Shown here: positions 42,913 through 54,287 of the stretch, piece by piece
Layout: each line of letters begins with the position of its first letter
Position numbering within the stretch: position 1 is the first letter of the stretch
Assembly (NCBI RefSeq): GCF_900094625.1
Contig: NZ_FMAJ01000001.1
Coordinates: 124,001-188,000 of the forward strand
DNA from: Rhizobium aethiopicum
GTDB lineage: Bacteria > Pseudomonadota > Alphaproteobacteria > Rhizobiales > Rhizobiaceae
Direction: 5' to 3'
DNA length: 64,000 nucleotides
Made by a program: the position numbers and the translations under genes
Notes under the pieces: model-generated
The model's input: the letters and a program-made list of their open reading frames with translations, nothing else
Databases searched by the model: none
What the model was told of the DNA's origin: nothing

Positions 42913-43818
42913 ATGACGGGTCAAGCGCAAGCAGGCCGGCCAAACAAGTTACTACGCAATCTGAACGCCAAGATTGCGTCCATCCCGATGATCCTGACAG
43001 CGCTGGTGATCTTTGTCGGCGGCACACTCTGGACGGTTTTTTATTCCTTCACCAATTCGAAGCTCCTGCCGCGGTTGAGCTTCGTCGGTTTCGATCAGTA
43101 CGAGCGGCTCTGGGCCGCGCCGCGCTGGGTGACGGCGATCGAGAACCTGGCCCTCTACGGTATCCTCTCGCTGATCTTCAGCCTGGTCATCGGCTTCCTG
43201 CTCGCCGCGCTGATGGATCAGAAGATCCGGTTCGAAAATACCTTCCGCACCATCTTCCTTTATCCCTTCGCGCTGTCCTTCATCGTGACGGGTCTCGTCT
43301 GGCAATGGGTTCTTAACCCGGATTTCGGCATTCAGTCGGTGGTGCGTTCGCTCGGTTGGACGAGCTTCACCTTCAATCCGCTCTATACGCCAGAGATCGT
43401 CATCTACGGCATTCTGATTGCGGCGCTCTGGCAGGGGACGGGGCTGGTCATGTGCCTGATGCTTGCCGGCCTGCGCGGCATCGACGAGGATATCTGGAAG
43501 GCGGCGCGTGTCGACGGCATTCCGATGTGGAAGACCTATCTGCTCATCGTCATACCGATGATGCGGCCGGTCTTCATCACGACGATCGTCATCATCGCCT
43601 CCGGCATCGTAAAGGTCTACGATCTCGTCGTGGCGCAGACATCGGGCGGACCGGGTATCTCCTCGGAAGTGCCGGCAAAATACGTCTACGATTATATGTT
43701 CCAGGCGCAGAACCTGGGGCAGGGCTTCGCCGCATCGACCATGATGCTGGTCACGGTCGCGATCATTATCGTTCCGTGGGCCTATCTGGAATTCGGAGGA
43801 GGGCGCAAGCGTGGCTAA
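42913..43818 (+). CDS. Sugar ABC transporter permease 1 (MalF-like)
   Basis: 301 residues with about six membrane segments. The ATPase-docking EAA-type loop reads LRGIDEDIWKAARVDGIPMWKTYLLIVIPMM, a normal CUT1 form. AAALMDQKIRFENTFRTIFLYPF-like loops fit MalF-type partners. AGGAGG is found upstream of the ATG. It overlaps the next permease gene by 8 bp. Confidence 0.93.
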   Translation: MTGQAQAGRPNKLLRNLNAKIASIPMILTALVIFVGGTLWTVFYSFTNSKLLPRLSFVGFDQYERLWAAPRWVTAIENLALYGILSLIFSLVIGFLLAALMDQKIRFENTFRTIFLYPFALSFIVTGLVWQWVLNPDFGIQSVVRSLGWTSFTFNPLYTPEIVIYGILIAALWQGTGLVMCLMLAGLRGIDEDIWKAARVDGIPMWKTYLLIVIPMMRPVFITTIVIIASGIVKVYDLVVAQTSGGPGISSEVPAKYVYDYMFQAQNLGQGFAASTMMLVTVAIIIVPWAYLEFGGGRKRG

Positions 43819-44755
43819 TATCGGAACCCTCAACACCACCGCAGCCGGTATCGATGCGGTCGCGCCGAGACTTGGCGACGGCCCGAGCGGCCCGAAGCCG
43901 CGCCCGAGGCTGTCTGCCCGCAATATCATGCTCTACGGCACTCTGACGGTGGCAGCACTCTACTATCTGCTGCCGCTCTATGTGATGGTCGTCACCTCGC
44001 TCAAGGGCATGCCGGAAATCCGCCTTGGCAACATCTTCTCGCCGCCAATGGAAATCACCTTCCAACCCTGGGTGAAGGCTTGGGCGGAGGCTTGCACCGG
44101 CCTCAATTGCGACGGCCTGTCGCGAGGTTTCTGGAACTCCGTGCGCATCACCGTGCCGTCTGTGATCATCTCGATCGCCATCGCCTCGGTGAACGGTTAC
44201 GCGCTGGCAAACTGGCGCTTCAAAGGCTCGGAACTGTTCTTCTCCATCCTGATCATCGGGGCGTTCATTCCCTATCAGGTGATGATCTATCCAATCGTCA
44301 TCATCCTGCGCGAAATCGGCATCTACGGCACGCTAAGCGGCCTCGTCATCGTGCATTCGATCTTCGGCATGCCGATCCTGACGCTGCTCTTCCGCAACTA
44401 CTTCGTGTCGTTGCCGGAGGAGTTGTTCAAGGCGGCGCGTGTCGACGGGGCGGGCTTCTGGCAGATCTTCCTGAAGATCATGATGCCTATGTCGCTGCCG
44501 ATCTTCGTGGTCGCGATGATCCTGCAGGTGACCGGCATCTGGAACGATTTCCTGTTCGGCGTGGTCTTCACCCGGCCGGATACTTATCCGATGACCGTAC
44601 AGCTCAACAACATCGTCAATTCCGTCCAGGGCGTGAAGGAATACAACGTCAACATGGCTGCGACGATCCTCACCGGTCTGGTGCCGCTGATCGTCTATTT
44701 CGTCTCCGGCCGGCTTTTCGTTCGCGGCATCGCCGCAGGCGCAGTGAAGGGGTGA
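43811..44755 (+). CDS. Sugar ABC transporter permease 2 (MalG-like)
   Basis: 314 residues with about six membrane segments after a 45-residue cytosolic lead. The EAA loop is LPEELFKAARVDGAGFWQIFLKIMMPMSLP, and the C-terminal membrane end has GRLFVRGIAAGAVKG, typical of MalG-type permeases. GTG start at 43811 inside the end of permease 1, with GGAGGAGGGC before it. Confidence 0.93.
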   Translation: MANIGTLNTTAAGIDAVAPRLGDGPSGPKPRPRLSARNIMLYGTLTVAALYYLLPLYVMVVTSLKGMPEIRLGNIFSPPMEITFQPWVKAWAEACTGLNCDGLSRGFWNSVRITVPSVIISIAIASVNGYALANWRFKGSELFFSILIIGAFIPYQVMIYPIVIILREIGIYGTLSGLVIVHSIFGMPILTLLFRNYFVSLPEELFKAARVDGAGFWQIFLKIMMPMSLPIFVVAMILQVTGIWNDFLFGVVFTRPDTYPMTVQLNNIVNSVQGVKEYNVNMAATILTGLVPLIVYFVSGRLFVRGIAAGAVKG

Positions 44756-44759
44756 TCAC

Positions 44760-45866
<1,107 letters not shown>

Positions 45867-45957
45867 AGGAATTCTGCGGGCGGCGCCGGAGATGGCGCCT
45901 GCCTGATGTGAGGCCAACAGGCTGGAGCGAGTTCGGCGAGAAGCCCAACCCCGTTCT

Positions 45958-46046
45958 CCGTCATCCTCCGGCTTGACCCGAGGATCTATGCCCGCTGCTG
46001 CTGGTGGATGCGGTTTGGATCCTCGAGTCAAGCCCGAGGATGACGG
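45958..46046. repeat. Rhizobial intergenic mosaic element (RIME-like)
   Basis: Two long arms, around GTCATCCTCCGGCTTGACCC near 45960 and its inverted copy ending GCCCGAGGATGAC near 46044, flank a 30-bp centre. Each arm is itself palindromic (ATCCTC/GAGGAT). This is typical of RIME elements between rhizobial genes. A related arm is at 50664-50742. Confidence 0.7.
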
Positions 46047-46065
46047 AGCGCGTTGCGGACGGAGG

Positions 46066-46130
46066 GAGACAAGGCGCTGCCACACATCTCTTCTCCCCGC
46101 TGGGGAGAAGAGGGAGCAAACCGCCCCTGA
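46066..46130. repeat. CTTCTCCCCGCTGGGGAGAAG palindromic repeat
   Basis: A strong palindrome with CTTCTCCCC/GGGGAGAAG arms, flanked by CCACACATCT, resembles the element at 9829-9896 in opposite orientation. It sits with the preceding RIME-like element in the 323-bp gap between the ABC ATPase and GH2 genes; I see no gene in that gap. Confidence 0.6.
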
Positions 46131-46189
46131 CGAACGACAGCTACGGGACGGCGATCATCCGCCGTCCATATCCAAAAACGTAATTCGGA

Positions 46190-48658
46190 ATGAACATCGT
46201 GATGCAACAATCGACCCCCTCCAGCATTGACCTTTCCGGTTCGTGGCAGCTCACCTCCGTCGACGGCGAAATCCGAACCGTCATCACCTTGCCCGGCGAC
46301 GTGCACACGGCGCTGCATCGGGCAGGGCTGATCCCCGATCCATATTTCGGCCGTAACGAGGAGAAGGTGCAATGGGTCGCCCAGCGTGAATGGGCGGTCG
46401 AACGCAGCTTCACGCTGCAGGAGGTCGAAGGCGACTGGTACCTCGATATCGACTATCTCGACACTGTCGCCAGCGTCCATGTCAATGGTTTCCTGGCCCT
46501 CGAAGCCGACAACAGCTTCCGCCGCTACCGGCCTGATGTTTCCAGCATGCTGAAATCAGGCGACAACAGCATCCGCATTGTCTTCGCCTCCAACCCCGCC
46601 ATCGGCGCCGAGCGGCAGAAGCAGCAGCCTTTCTACATTCCCTACAGCACCGGCAATTCGCCGATCCCCGACGGCAATATGCTGCGCAAGCCGCAATGCC
46701 ATTTTGGCTGGGACTGGAACATCGCCATTGCCCCCTTCGGGCTCTACGGCACGATCGCGCTGAAGAAGCTCGAGACGGCGCGCATCGAACATGTTGTCAC
46801 CCGACAGGTCCACAACAATGACGGCTCGGTCGACCTGACGGTGACGGCGAGCCTGTTTTCCAAACATGCCGGCGTCGCCCAGGTCTATTTCGATCTGGAC
46901 GGCGAACGCGCCCGCCTCGATGTCGGCGTCAAGGGCGAGACCGATGTCAACTATCTCTTCCACATCGATGAACCGCGCCTCTGGTGGCCTTCGGGCAGCG
47001 GCGAGCAGGCACTCTACACGCTTTCGGTGGAAGTGTCGGACGAAGTGGTGATCAGGCAAATCGGCCTTCGCACCATCGAACTGATCACTACGCCGGATGC
47101 AGCAGGCGCCCGTTTCGCTTTCAAGGTTAACGGCCGCGAGATCTTCTGCCGCGGCGCCAACTGGATCCCGGCCGACGCGCTTTATTCGCTGTCTTCGCCC
47201 GAGAAAACGGAAGATCTGCTGCAATCGGCAAAAGCCGCCAACATGAACATGATCCGCGTCTGGGGCGGGGGCTTCTACGAGCAGGATCATTTCTACGATC
47301 TCTGCGACCGGCTCGGCCTCCTAGTCTGGCAGGATTTCATGTTTGCCTGCAACCTCTATCCCTCGACCGAAGACTTCCTCGACAATGTGGCAATCGAGGT
47401 GGATTACCAGGTGCGCCGGCTCTCCTCGCATCCTTCGATCGCGCTCTGGTGCGGCGACAACGAACTTGTGGGAGCGCTGACCTGGTTCGAGGAATCGCGG
47501 AAGGACCGCGACCGCTACCTCGTCTCCTATGATCGCCTCAATCGGACGATCGAGCAGGCGGTCAAGAAGGCGCTGCCCGGCGCGCTCTGGTGGCCGTCGA
47601 GCCCGGCTTCCGGCTATCTCGATTTCGGCGATGCCTGGCATGCCGATGGCTCGGGCGACACGCATTACTGGTCGGTCTGGCACGAGAACAAGTCGTTCGA
47701 CAATTACCGTTCGGTGCGGCCGCGCTTCTGCTCGGAATTCGGCTTCCAGTCCTATACGTCGCTGCCTGTCATCAGGACTTATGCCGAGGAGAAGGATATG
47801 AACATCGCTTCTCCCGTCATGGAGCTGCACCAGAAGAACGCTGGCGGCAATGAGCGTATCGCCGCCACGATGTTCCGCTATTTCCGCTTCCCCAAGGATT
47901 TCCCGAACTTCGTCTATCTCAGCCAGATCCAGCAGGGACTCGCCATCAAGACGGCGGTGGAATATTGGCGGTCGCTCAAGCCTCATTGCATGGGCACGAT
48001 CTATTGGCAGCTCAACGACACCTGGCCGGTCGCCTCATGGTCGAGCCTCGATTACGGCGGGCGCTGGAAGGCGATGCATTATCTCGTAAAACGCTTCTTC
48101 CAGCCGATCGCGGTTGCCGCCATTCCAGCCGAGGACGGCAAGACGATCCGCTTCTCGCTTGTTAACGACACGCTTTCGGATGTCAGCGTCGATCTTTCGA
48201 TCTCGCTGCTGACGATGAAGGGCGAGCGGCGGCACCTTAAGGACGTGCAGGCGGTCTGCTCTCCGGATGCGGCGGTGACGGCTGCGACGATCGATGTGTC
48301 CGATATCGCCGAAAGAACGCTGCTCGCCTGGCATTTCACCGCCTCGAACGGCATGGGCGGCGAGGGGCACTATGTTAACGGCACCTATAAGGCGCTGGAG
48401 CTGGAGCCGCCGGGGCTGACCGTTACCCATGAATATGTCGAGGCGAGCGGCGCCGTCGACATCAACGTCACCGCCAGGGGACTTGCGCTCTTCGTGATGA
48501 TCGAAAGCGAGACGGACGGCAAATATTCCGACAACGCCTTCGATCTTGCGTCAGGCGAGAGCCGCCGCATCACCTTCACCCCGGCGCATCAGCTTGAACG
48601 CGGCAAACTGCCGGAGTTCCGGTTCTACGACCTGCATTCCTGCCAATCGGCGGATTGA
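46190..48658 (+). CDS. Beta-mannosidase, glycoside hydrolase family 2
   Basis: 822 residues with the GH2 order: sugar-binding jelly-roll (about 1-190, with LPGDVHTALHRAGLIPDPYFG and FGWDWNIAIAPFGLYG), Ig-like domain, TIM barrel (about 300-620), and C-terminal beta domains. Acid/base Glu425 is in LWCGDNEL and the nucleophile Glu516 in RFCSEFGFQS. Gly-Trp-Asp-Trp and WQLNDTWPVASW favour beta-mannosidase over beta-galactosidase. No signal peptide, so it acts on imported oligosaccharides in the cytosol. Follows the ABC genes after a repeat-filled gap. Confidence 0.93.
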   Translation: MNIVMQQSTPSSIDLSGSWQLTSVDGEIRTVITLPGDVHTALHRAGLIPDPYFGRNEEKVQWVAQREWAVERSFTLQEVEGDWYLDIDYLDTVASVHVNGFLALEADNSFRRYRPDVSSMLKSGDNSIRIVFASNPAIGAERQKQQPFYIPYSTGNSPIPDGNMLRKPQCHFGWDWNIAIAPFGLYGTIALKKLETARIEHVVTRQVHNNDGSVDLTVTASLFSKHAGVAQVYFDLDGERARLDVGVKGETDVNYLFHIDEPRLWWPSGSGEQALYTLSVEVSDEVVIRQIGLRTIELITTPDAAGARFAFKVNGREIFCRGANWIPADALYSLSSPEKTEDLLQSAKAANMNMIRVWGGGFYEQDHFYDLCDRLGLLVWQDFMFACNLYPSTEDFLDNVAIEVDYQVRRLSSHPSIALWCGDNELVGALTWFEESRKDRDRYLVSYDRLNRTIEQAVKKALPGALWWPSSPASGYLDFGDAWHADGSGDTHYWSVWHENKSFDNYRSVRPRFCSEFGFQSYTSLPVIRTYAEEKDMNIASPVMELHQKNAGGNERIAATMFRYFRFPKDFPNFVYLSQIQQGLAIKTAVEYWRSLKPHCMGTIYWQLNDTWPVASWSSLDYGGRWKAMHYLVKRFFQPIAVAAIPAEDGKTIRFSLVNDTLSDVSVDLSISLLTMKGERRHLKDVQAVCSPDAAVTAATIDVSDIAERTLLAWHFTASNGMGGEGHYVNGTYKALELEPPGLTVTHEYVEASGAVDINVTARGLALFVMIESETDGKYSDNAFDLASGESRRITFTPAHQLERGKLPEFRFYDLHSCQSAD

Positions 48659-48696
48659 TCCTTCCAAGAAATGGGCACGAAGCCCAAGGAGATATG

Positions 48697-49458
48697 ATGA
48701 CGAAACTCAGCTACCAGCTCTATAGCGCCCGCAACTTTCAGCCTTATTCGGCAGTTTTCGAAAAGCTCGGCAAGGCGGGCTATGCGGAAGTCGAAGGCTT
48801 CGGCGGCATTTATGCTGATCTCGATGATGCGGGGCTGAAGAGCCTTCGCGCCGAGCTCGACAAGAACGGCCTTGTGATGGCGAGCGGCCATTTCAGCCCC
48901 GACTTCCTGGAAAGGGAAGTCCAGAAGTCGCTCAACATTGCCAGGATTCTCGGCATGGACTCGATTTATGCTCCACATCTGGCGGCCGACCAGCGTCCCT
49001 CGGACGGAGCCGGTTGGCTCGCATTCGGCAAGCGTCTTCAGGAAATGAGCAAGCCTTACAAGGACGCCGGCTATGAATTCGGCTGGCACAATCACGATTT
49101 CGAATTCGTCAAGCTGGCCGACGGCTCGCTGCCGATCGAGCGCATTTTCGAAGGGGCGCCCGACATTTCCTGGGAAGCCGATATTGCCTGGGTCATTCGC
49201 GGCGACGGCGACCCCTTGGCCTGGATCGAGAAGCCCGGCTCGCGCATCACTTCGGTTCACGTCAAGGACATCGCGCCGGCCGGCGAGGCGAAGGACGAGG
49301 ACGGCTGGGCCGATGTCGGCCATGGCGAGGTGGAGTGGGCCAAACTGATCGCGGCGCTGCGCGCCACCAAGGCGAAGCACTTCGTCGTCGAACATGACAA
49401 TCCTAAGGACATCGATCGCAACATCAGCCGCTCGATCGCATCCTTCCAGACCTATTGA
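48697..49458 (+). CDS. Sugar phosphate isomerase/epimerase family TIM barrel
   Basis: 253 residues of the xylose-isomerase-like AP-endonuclease-2 fold. LSYQLYSARNF opens the barrel; YAEVEGFGGIYAD, GYEFGWHNHDFEF, DISWEADIAWVIRGDGDP and HVKDIAPAG carry the metal-binding Glu, His and Asp. It probably isomerises or epimerises a keto-sugar in step with the oxidoreductase encoded next. I use the second of two tandem ATG codons, five bases after AAGGAG. It is 38 bp after the GH2 gene. Confidence 0.88.
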   Translation: MTKLSYQLYSARNFQPYSAVFEKLGKAGYAEVEGFGGIYADLDDAGLKSLRAELDKNGLVMASGHFSPDFLEREVQKSLNIARILGMDSIYAPHLAADQRPSDGAGWLAFGKRLQEMSKPYKDAGYEFGWHNHDFEFVKLADGSLPIERIFEGAPDISWEADIAWVIRGDGDPLAWIEKPGSRITSVHVKDIAPAGEAKDEDGWADVGHGEVEWAKLIAALRATKAKHFVVEHDNPKDIDRNISRSIASFQTY

Positions 49459-49466
49459 GGCACATC

Positions 49467-50600
49467 ATGACCAGGGAACTTGGCGTCGGCATCATCGGAT
49501 GCGGCAACATCTCCACCACCTATTTCTCGCTGGCACCGCTCTTCAAGGGGCTGAAGGTGCTGGCCTGCGCCGATATCAATATTCAGGCCGCCGAGGCGCG
49601 CGCCAAGGAATATGGCGTTAAGGCGCAGACGATCGACGCGCTGCTCGCCAATGACGAGATCGACGTCGTCGTCAATCTGACGATCCCGGACGCGCATTTT
49701 CCGGTGTCGAAGGCGATCCTCGAAGCCGGCAAACACGTTTATTCCGAAAAGCCGCTGGTGCTTTCGCTGGAGCAGGGTGAGGAGCTTCGCCGTCTCGCCA
49801 AGGCCAAGAACCTTGCCGTCGGCTGCGCGCCCGACACCTTCCTCGGCGGCGCCCACCAGCTCGCCCGCAAGTTCATCGACGACGGCGGCATCGGCCGGGT
49901 GACCTCGGGCGCCTGCTACGTGATGAGCCCCGGCATGGAGATGTGGCATCCGAACCCGGATTTCTTCTTCCTGCCGGGCGGCGGCCCGATCCTCGATCTT
50001 GGCCCCTATTACATCGCCAACCTGATCAACCTGATCGGCCCGGTGAAGCGCGTCGGCGCCATGACCTCGATGGCATCGGAAACCCGCACCATCACCAGCC
50101 AGCCGCGCCATGGCGAGATCATCCCGGTCAAGACGCCGACGACGATCCAGGCGCTGCTCGAATTCGTCAGCGGCGCCACCGTGACGCTGTCGGCGAGCTG
50201 GGATGTGTGGTCGCACCGCCATGCAAACATGGAACTCTACGGCACCGACGGCTCGCTCTATGTGCCGGACCCGAACTTCTTCGGCGGCACCGTCGAGGCG
50301 AGCGGCCGCGACAAGGACATCAAGCCGCTGGAAGACTGGGAGCATCCGTTCGGCAAGATCAACCAGGAAAACCCAAACGGGGCGCGGGCCAACTACCGCA
50401 CGGCCGGCCTTGCCGATATGGCGATGGCGCTGATCGAGGGCCGCGACGCGCGCTGCTCGCTCGACCGCACGCTTCACGGCGTCGACGTCATGACCTCGAT
50501 CCTGAAGTCGGGCGAGGAGGGTCGCTTCATCGACCTGACGACGACCTGCACCCAGCCGGCCGCGCTCGGCATCGAAGAGGCGCAGGCGCTGTTGAGATAG
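49467..50600 (+). CDS. Gfo/Idh/MocA-family oxidoreductase
   Basis: 377 residues. The Rossmann motif is VGIIGCGNISTTYF, and VYSEKPLVLSLEQGEEL contains the EKP catalytic Lys. The C-terminal alpha/beta domain has GGGPILDLGPYYIANLINLIGPVKRVGAM. It oxidises or reduces sugars or inositol-type alcohols with NAD(P). I start at the ATG at 49467, six bases after GAGG; an ATG at 49455 overlaps the isomerase stop. Paired with the isomerase in one operon. Confidence 0.92.
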   Translation: MTRELGVGIIGCGNISTTYFSLAPLFKGLKVLACADINIQAAEARAKEYGVKAQTIDALLANDEIDVVVNLTIPDAHFPVSKAILEAGKHVYSEKPLVLSLEQGEELRRLAKAKNLAVGCAPDTFLGGAHQLARKFIDDGGIGRVTSGACYVMSPGMEMWHPNPDFFFLPGGGPILDLGPYYIANLINLIGPVKRVGAMTSMASETRTITSQPRHGEIIPVKTPTTIQALLEFVSGATVTLSASWDVWSHRHANMELYGTDGSLYVPDPNFFGGTVEASGRDKDIKPLEDWEHPFGKINQENPNGARANYRTAGLADMAMALIEGRDARCSLDRTLHGVDVMTSILKSGEEGRFIDLTTTCTQPAALGIEEAQALLR

Positions 50601-50663
50601 CCGAGGCGTATTGATATGGGGCTCGTTTCGCCCGAGACTTTTACCCTAAGGACGCCACGTTAG

Positions 50664-50742
50664 CGTCGTCGTCCTCGGGCTTGTCCCGAGGATCTATCGA
50701 GAGCACGGCAAGATGCTCGGCGCAAGGCCGAGCATGACGACG
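50664..50742. repeat. RIME-like inverted repeat
   Basis: CGTCGTCGTCCTCGGGCTTG at 50664 and the GACGACG end at 50736-50742 are the outer arms, with the internal CTCGGGC/GCCCGAG-type palindrome and a GCTCGGC/GCCGAGC pair. It resembles the arms of the element at 45958-46046. The rest of the 297-bp gap before the reductase gene holds nothing I recognise. Confidence 0.6.
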
Positions 50743-50897
50743 TCTGAGGCAGTGCCTGCCGTCAAGGAAGGTCGGCGCGCGCAATCATGGAGCGCGCGCG
50801 GTATGCTTGCCGGACCGGTCCGCTTGCTCCAATAGTGCCATTACGCCCGGGCAAGTGCCTGACATGATGACTACAAAGTTTATCCAAGGAGAGTTTC

Positions 50898-51929
<1,032 letters not shown>

Positions 51930-51943
51930 AGTCGGGGAGCACA

Positions 51944-52041
51944 TTGGTTGCTCCCTCATTCCTGTGCTCGTCACAGGAATCCAGCCACCGCGCGTCCGCC
52001 GGGTGAGAAGATATCTTTCCGGCCCAAGGACTGGGGCCGGC
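51944..52041. repeat. Intergenic hairpin repeat region
   Basis: The perfect hairpin ATTCCTGTG/CACAGGAAT (51958-51966, 51972-51980) is followed by a GGGCC/GGCCC-type pair near 52020-52040. The layout, with GAATCCAGCC after the first hairpin, is familiar from rhizobial intergenic repeats. Confidence 0.5.
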
Positions 52042-52138
52042 GAATGACCTAGGCAAAGCAATGGAGATGGGGGTGGGGAGGCAAGTAACCCGCACCTTCC
52101 TGATGTACGTACCGCAATAATAGCTTAGAGGAGCCGCC

Positions 52139-53752
52139 ATGATCCGCAATCCCATCCTGCCCGGGTTCAATCCCGATCCATCGATCTGCCGCGTCGGCGA
52201 CGATTATTACATCGCCACCTCGACCTTCGAATGGTATCCGGGCGTGCAGATCCATCATTCGCGGGATCTGGTGAACTGGACGCTGGTGCGGCGGCCGCTG
52301 GAGCGCGCGTCGCAGCTCGACATGCGCGGCAACCCCGACAGTTGCGGTGTCTGGGCTCCCTGCCTTTCCTATGCCGACGGGCAGTTCTGGCTTGTTTATA
52401 CCGACGTCAAGCGCTTCGACGGCAATTTCAAGGATGCGCATAATTACATCGTTACTGCGCCCTCGATCGAGGGCGAATGGTCGGAGCCCGCCTATGTCAA
52501 TTCCTCCGGGTTCGACCCTTCGCTCTTCCACGACGACGACGGCCGCAAATGGTTCGTCAATATGCAGTGGAACCACCGTACCGAAAGCTATGGTGGCTCG
52601 CCGAAATCGCCCGCTTTCGACGGCATCCTGCTGCAGGAATGGGACCCGCTGACGAAGGCGTTGAAAGGACCAATCAGAAACATCTTTTCCGGCAGCCCGC
52701 TTGGCCTCGTCGAAGGCCCGCATCTCTTCAAGAAGAACGGCTGGTACTATCTGACCACCGCCGAGGGCGGCACCGGCTACGACCACGCCGTCACCATGGC
52801 ACGCTCGCGCGGGATTGAAGGGCCTTATGAGATGCATCCGAACATGTATCTCATTACCTCGAAGGAGCATCCGGGCGCCGTGCTGCAGCGGGCAGGACAT
52901 GGGCAATATTTCGAAACATCAGGCGGCGAGGCCTATCACACCCACCTCTGCGGCCGGCCGCTGCCGCCGAAGCGCCGCTGCACGCTTGGGCGCGAAACGT
53001 CCCTGCAGAAATGTGTCTGGCGTGATGATGACTGGCTCTATCTGGAAAACGGCACGTCGGTGCCCGATGTCGATGTGCCAGGTCTCTTCGACGCGGCACC
53101 GATGGAGAAACCGATGCGCACCGAGTACGGTTTCGATGGGGCAATGCTGCCGACCGATTTCCAGTGGCTGCGTACACCCGAGCCCGCCCGCATCTTCAAT
53201 CTCACAGAGCGTCCCGGCCACCTGCGCCTGATTGGTCGCGAAAGCATCGGCTCCTGGTTCGAGCAGTCGTTGGTCGCCCGCCGCCAGGAGCATCATAGTT
53301 TCCGCGCGGAAACCGTAGTCGAGTTCTCGCCCGACACCTACCAGCAGGTCGCGGGGCTGACGCATTACTACAACCGCCACAAGTTCCACGCGGTCGCCGT
53401 GACGCTGCACGAAACACTCGGCCGCTGCGTCACCATCCTCTCCTGCAATGGCGACTATCCGAACGGCCGCCTCAGCTTCCCCGCCGGAAGCGGCGTGGCA
53501 ATTCCCGCCGAGGGGAGGGTACAGCTTGCCATGGAAATCCGCGAAAACGACCTGCAATTCTTCTGGCACACGGAAGGCAAGGGCGCCTGGCAAACGATTG
53601 GCCCGCTCCTCGACGCCGGCGTGATTTCCGACGAGGGCGGGCGCGGAGAGCATGGCTCCTTCACCGGCGCCTTTGCCGGCCTGTTTGCTTTTGATACGTC
53701 GGGGCGGGGAAAGACGGCGGATTTCGATTGGTTCAATTATGATGAATTGTGA
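52139..53752 (+). CDS. Glycoside hydrolase family 43 (beta-xylosidase type)
   Basis: 537 residues. The five-bladed propeller (about 1-310) has the catalytic Asp13 in GFNPDPSICRVGDDYYI, Asp126 in GFDPSLFHDDDG and Glu192 in LVEGPHLFKKNGWYYL. The C-terminal beta-sandwich (about 330-537) is of the DUF1349-like type found in GH43 xylosidases such as XynB (QHHSFRAETVVEFSP; GLTHYYNRHKFHAVAV). No signal peptide. It should release xylose or arabinose from imported oligosaccharides. Last gene of the locus. Confidence 0.94.
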   Translation: MIRNPILPGFNPDPSICRVGDDYYIATSTFEWYPGVQIHHSRDLVNWTLVRRPLERASQLDMRGNPDSCGVWAPCLSYADGQFWLVYTDVKRFDGNFKDAHNYIVTAPSIEGEWSEPAYVNSSGFDPSLFHDDDGRKWFVNMQWNHRTESYGGSPKSPAFDGILLQEWDPLTKALKGPIRNIFSGSPLGLVEGPHLFKKNGWYYLTTAEGGTGYDHAVTMARSRGIEGPYEMHPNMYLITSKEHPGAVLQRAGHGQYFETSGGEAYHTHLCGRPLPPKRRCTLGRETSLQKCVWRDDDWLYLENGTSVPDVDVPGLFDAAPMEKPMRTEYGFDGAMLPTDFQWLRTPEPARIFNLTERPGHLRLIGRESIGSWFEQSLVARRQEHHSFRAETVVEFSPDTYQQVAGLTHYYNRHKFHAVAVTLHETLGRCVTILSCNGDYPNGRLSFPAGSGVAIPAEGRVQLAMEIRENDLQFFWHTEGKGAWQTIGPLLDAGVISDEGGRGEHGSFTGAFAGLFAFDTSGRGKTADFDWFNYDEL

Positions 53753-53833
53753 GAGTGGCATCTGCCGCCTCCACCCGCCCCCGTCCTTCGGAGCCCCGCA
53801 GGACGAGGTCGGTCAGCCGCTTCAACGACGACA

Positions 53834-53862
53834 CAAAAAGAAAGCCGGCGCAGAGGCCGGCT
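53834..53862 (-). terminator. Rho-independent terminator on the minus strand
   Basis: On the minus strand AGCCGGC and GCCGGCT form a 7-bp perfect stem with a 6-base loop (53843-53862), followed by TTCTTTTTG. The plus strand lacks a T tract, so it is directed against a transcript entering from the right, where no convincing minus-strand gene exists. Confidence 0.65.
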
Positions 53863-54287
53863 AAGACGAACGCGGCCCAACAGGATAATGGCCGGTTCAA
53901 AACGCTTCGTGAATGAACAATAACTTTCATTACATGCCGAGGCAGCGGAAAAGGGCGCAACGAGAACGCTGGGAAGACGGCTCCGCAAAGGAATGGGCGG
54001 CGGGGCGGATGCCGGTGCTTGCCTCGGCTCTCTTATCGGGCACAAATATCACCGGATGATGACATCCCGAACCGGCCGCTGCCTTTCTTTTCACAGGAGG
54101 GTGCGCGTGGTGCCTGAGCAATCGAAAGCCGCTATCGCAAGCTTGTCACCGGTGGGTGATCGGGTCGACGAGTGTGACGGTGTTGGCGAGGCTTGAATGC
54201 AGTGTTCACGTTGCCGAAGGATGTCAAAGCGTCAAAGAGCGACTATATAGCGGGCCGAAATACTTCGAGAATCTGCAAGAGTCCTGC
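53863..54287. other. Intergenic region between GH43 and the ABC exporter
   Basis: No convincing protein gene. The minus strand ends in the terminator at 53834 and may encode a small RNA. Towards 54243-54248 the plus strand has CTATAT, a possible -10 element for the ABC exporter genes, with no strong -35. Confidence 0.4.

Noticed and set aside
53733..53930. Minus-strand 65-codon frame with one hydrophobic segment
   Set aside because: It runs through the rho-independent terminator hairpin, overlaps the GH43 end and has no ribosome site; the hydrophobic stretch is the translation of the GC-rich stem.
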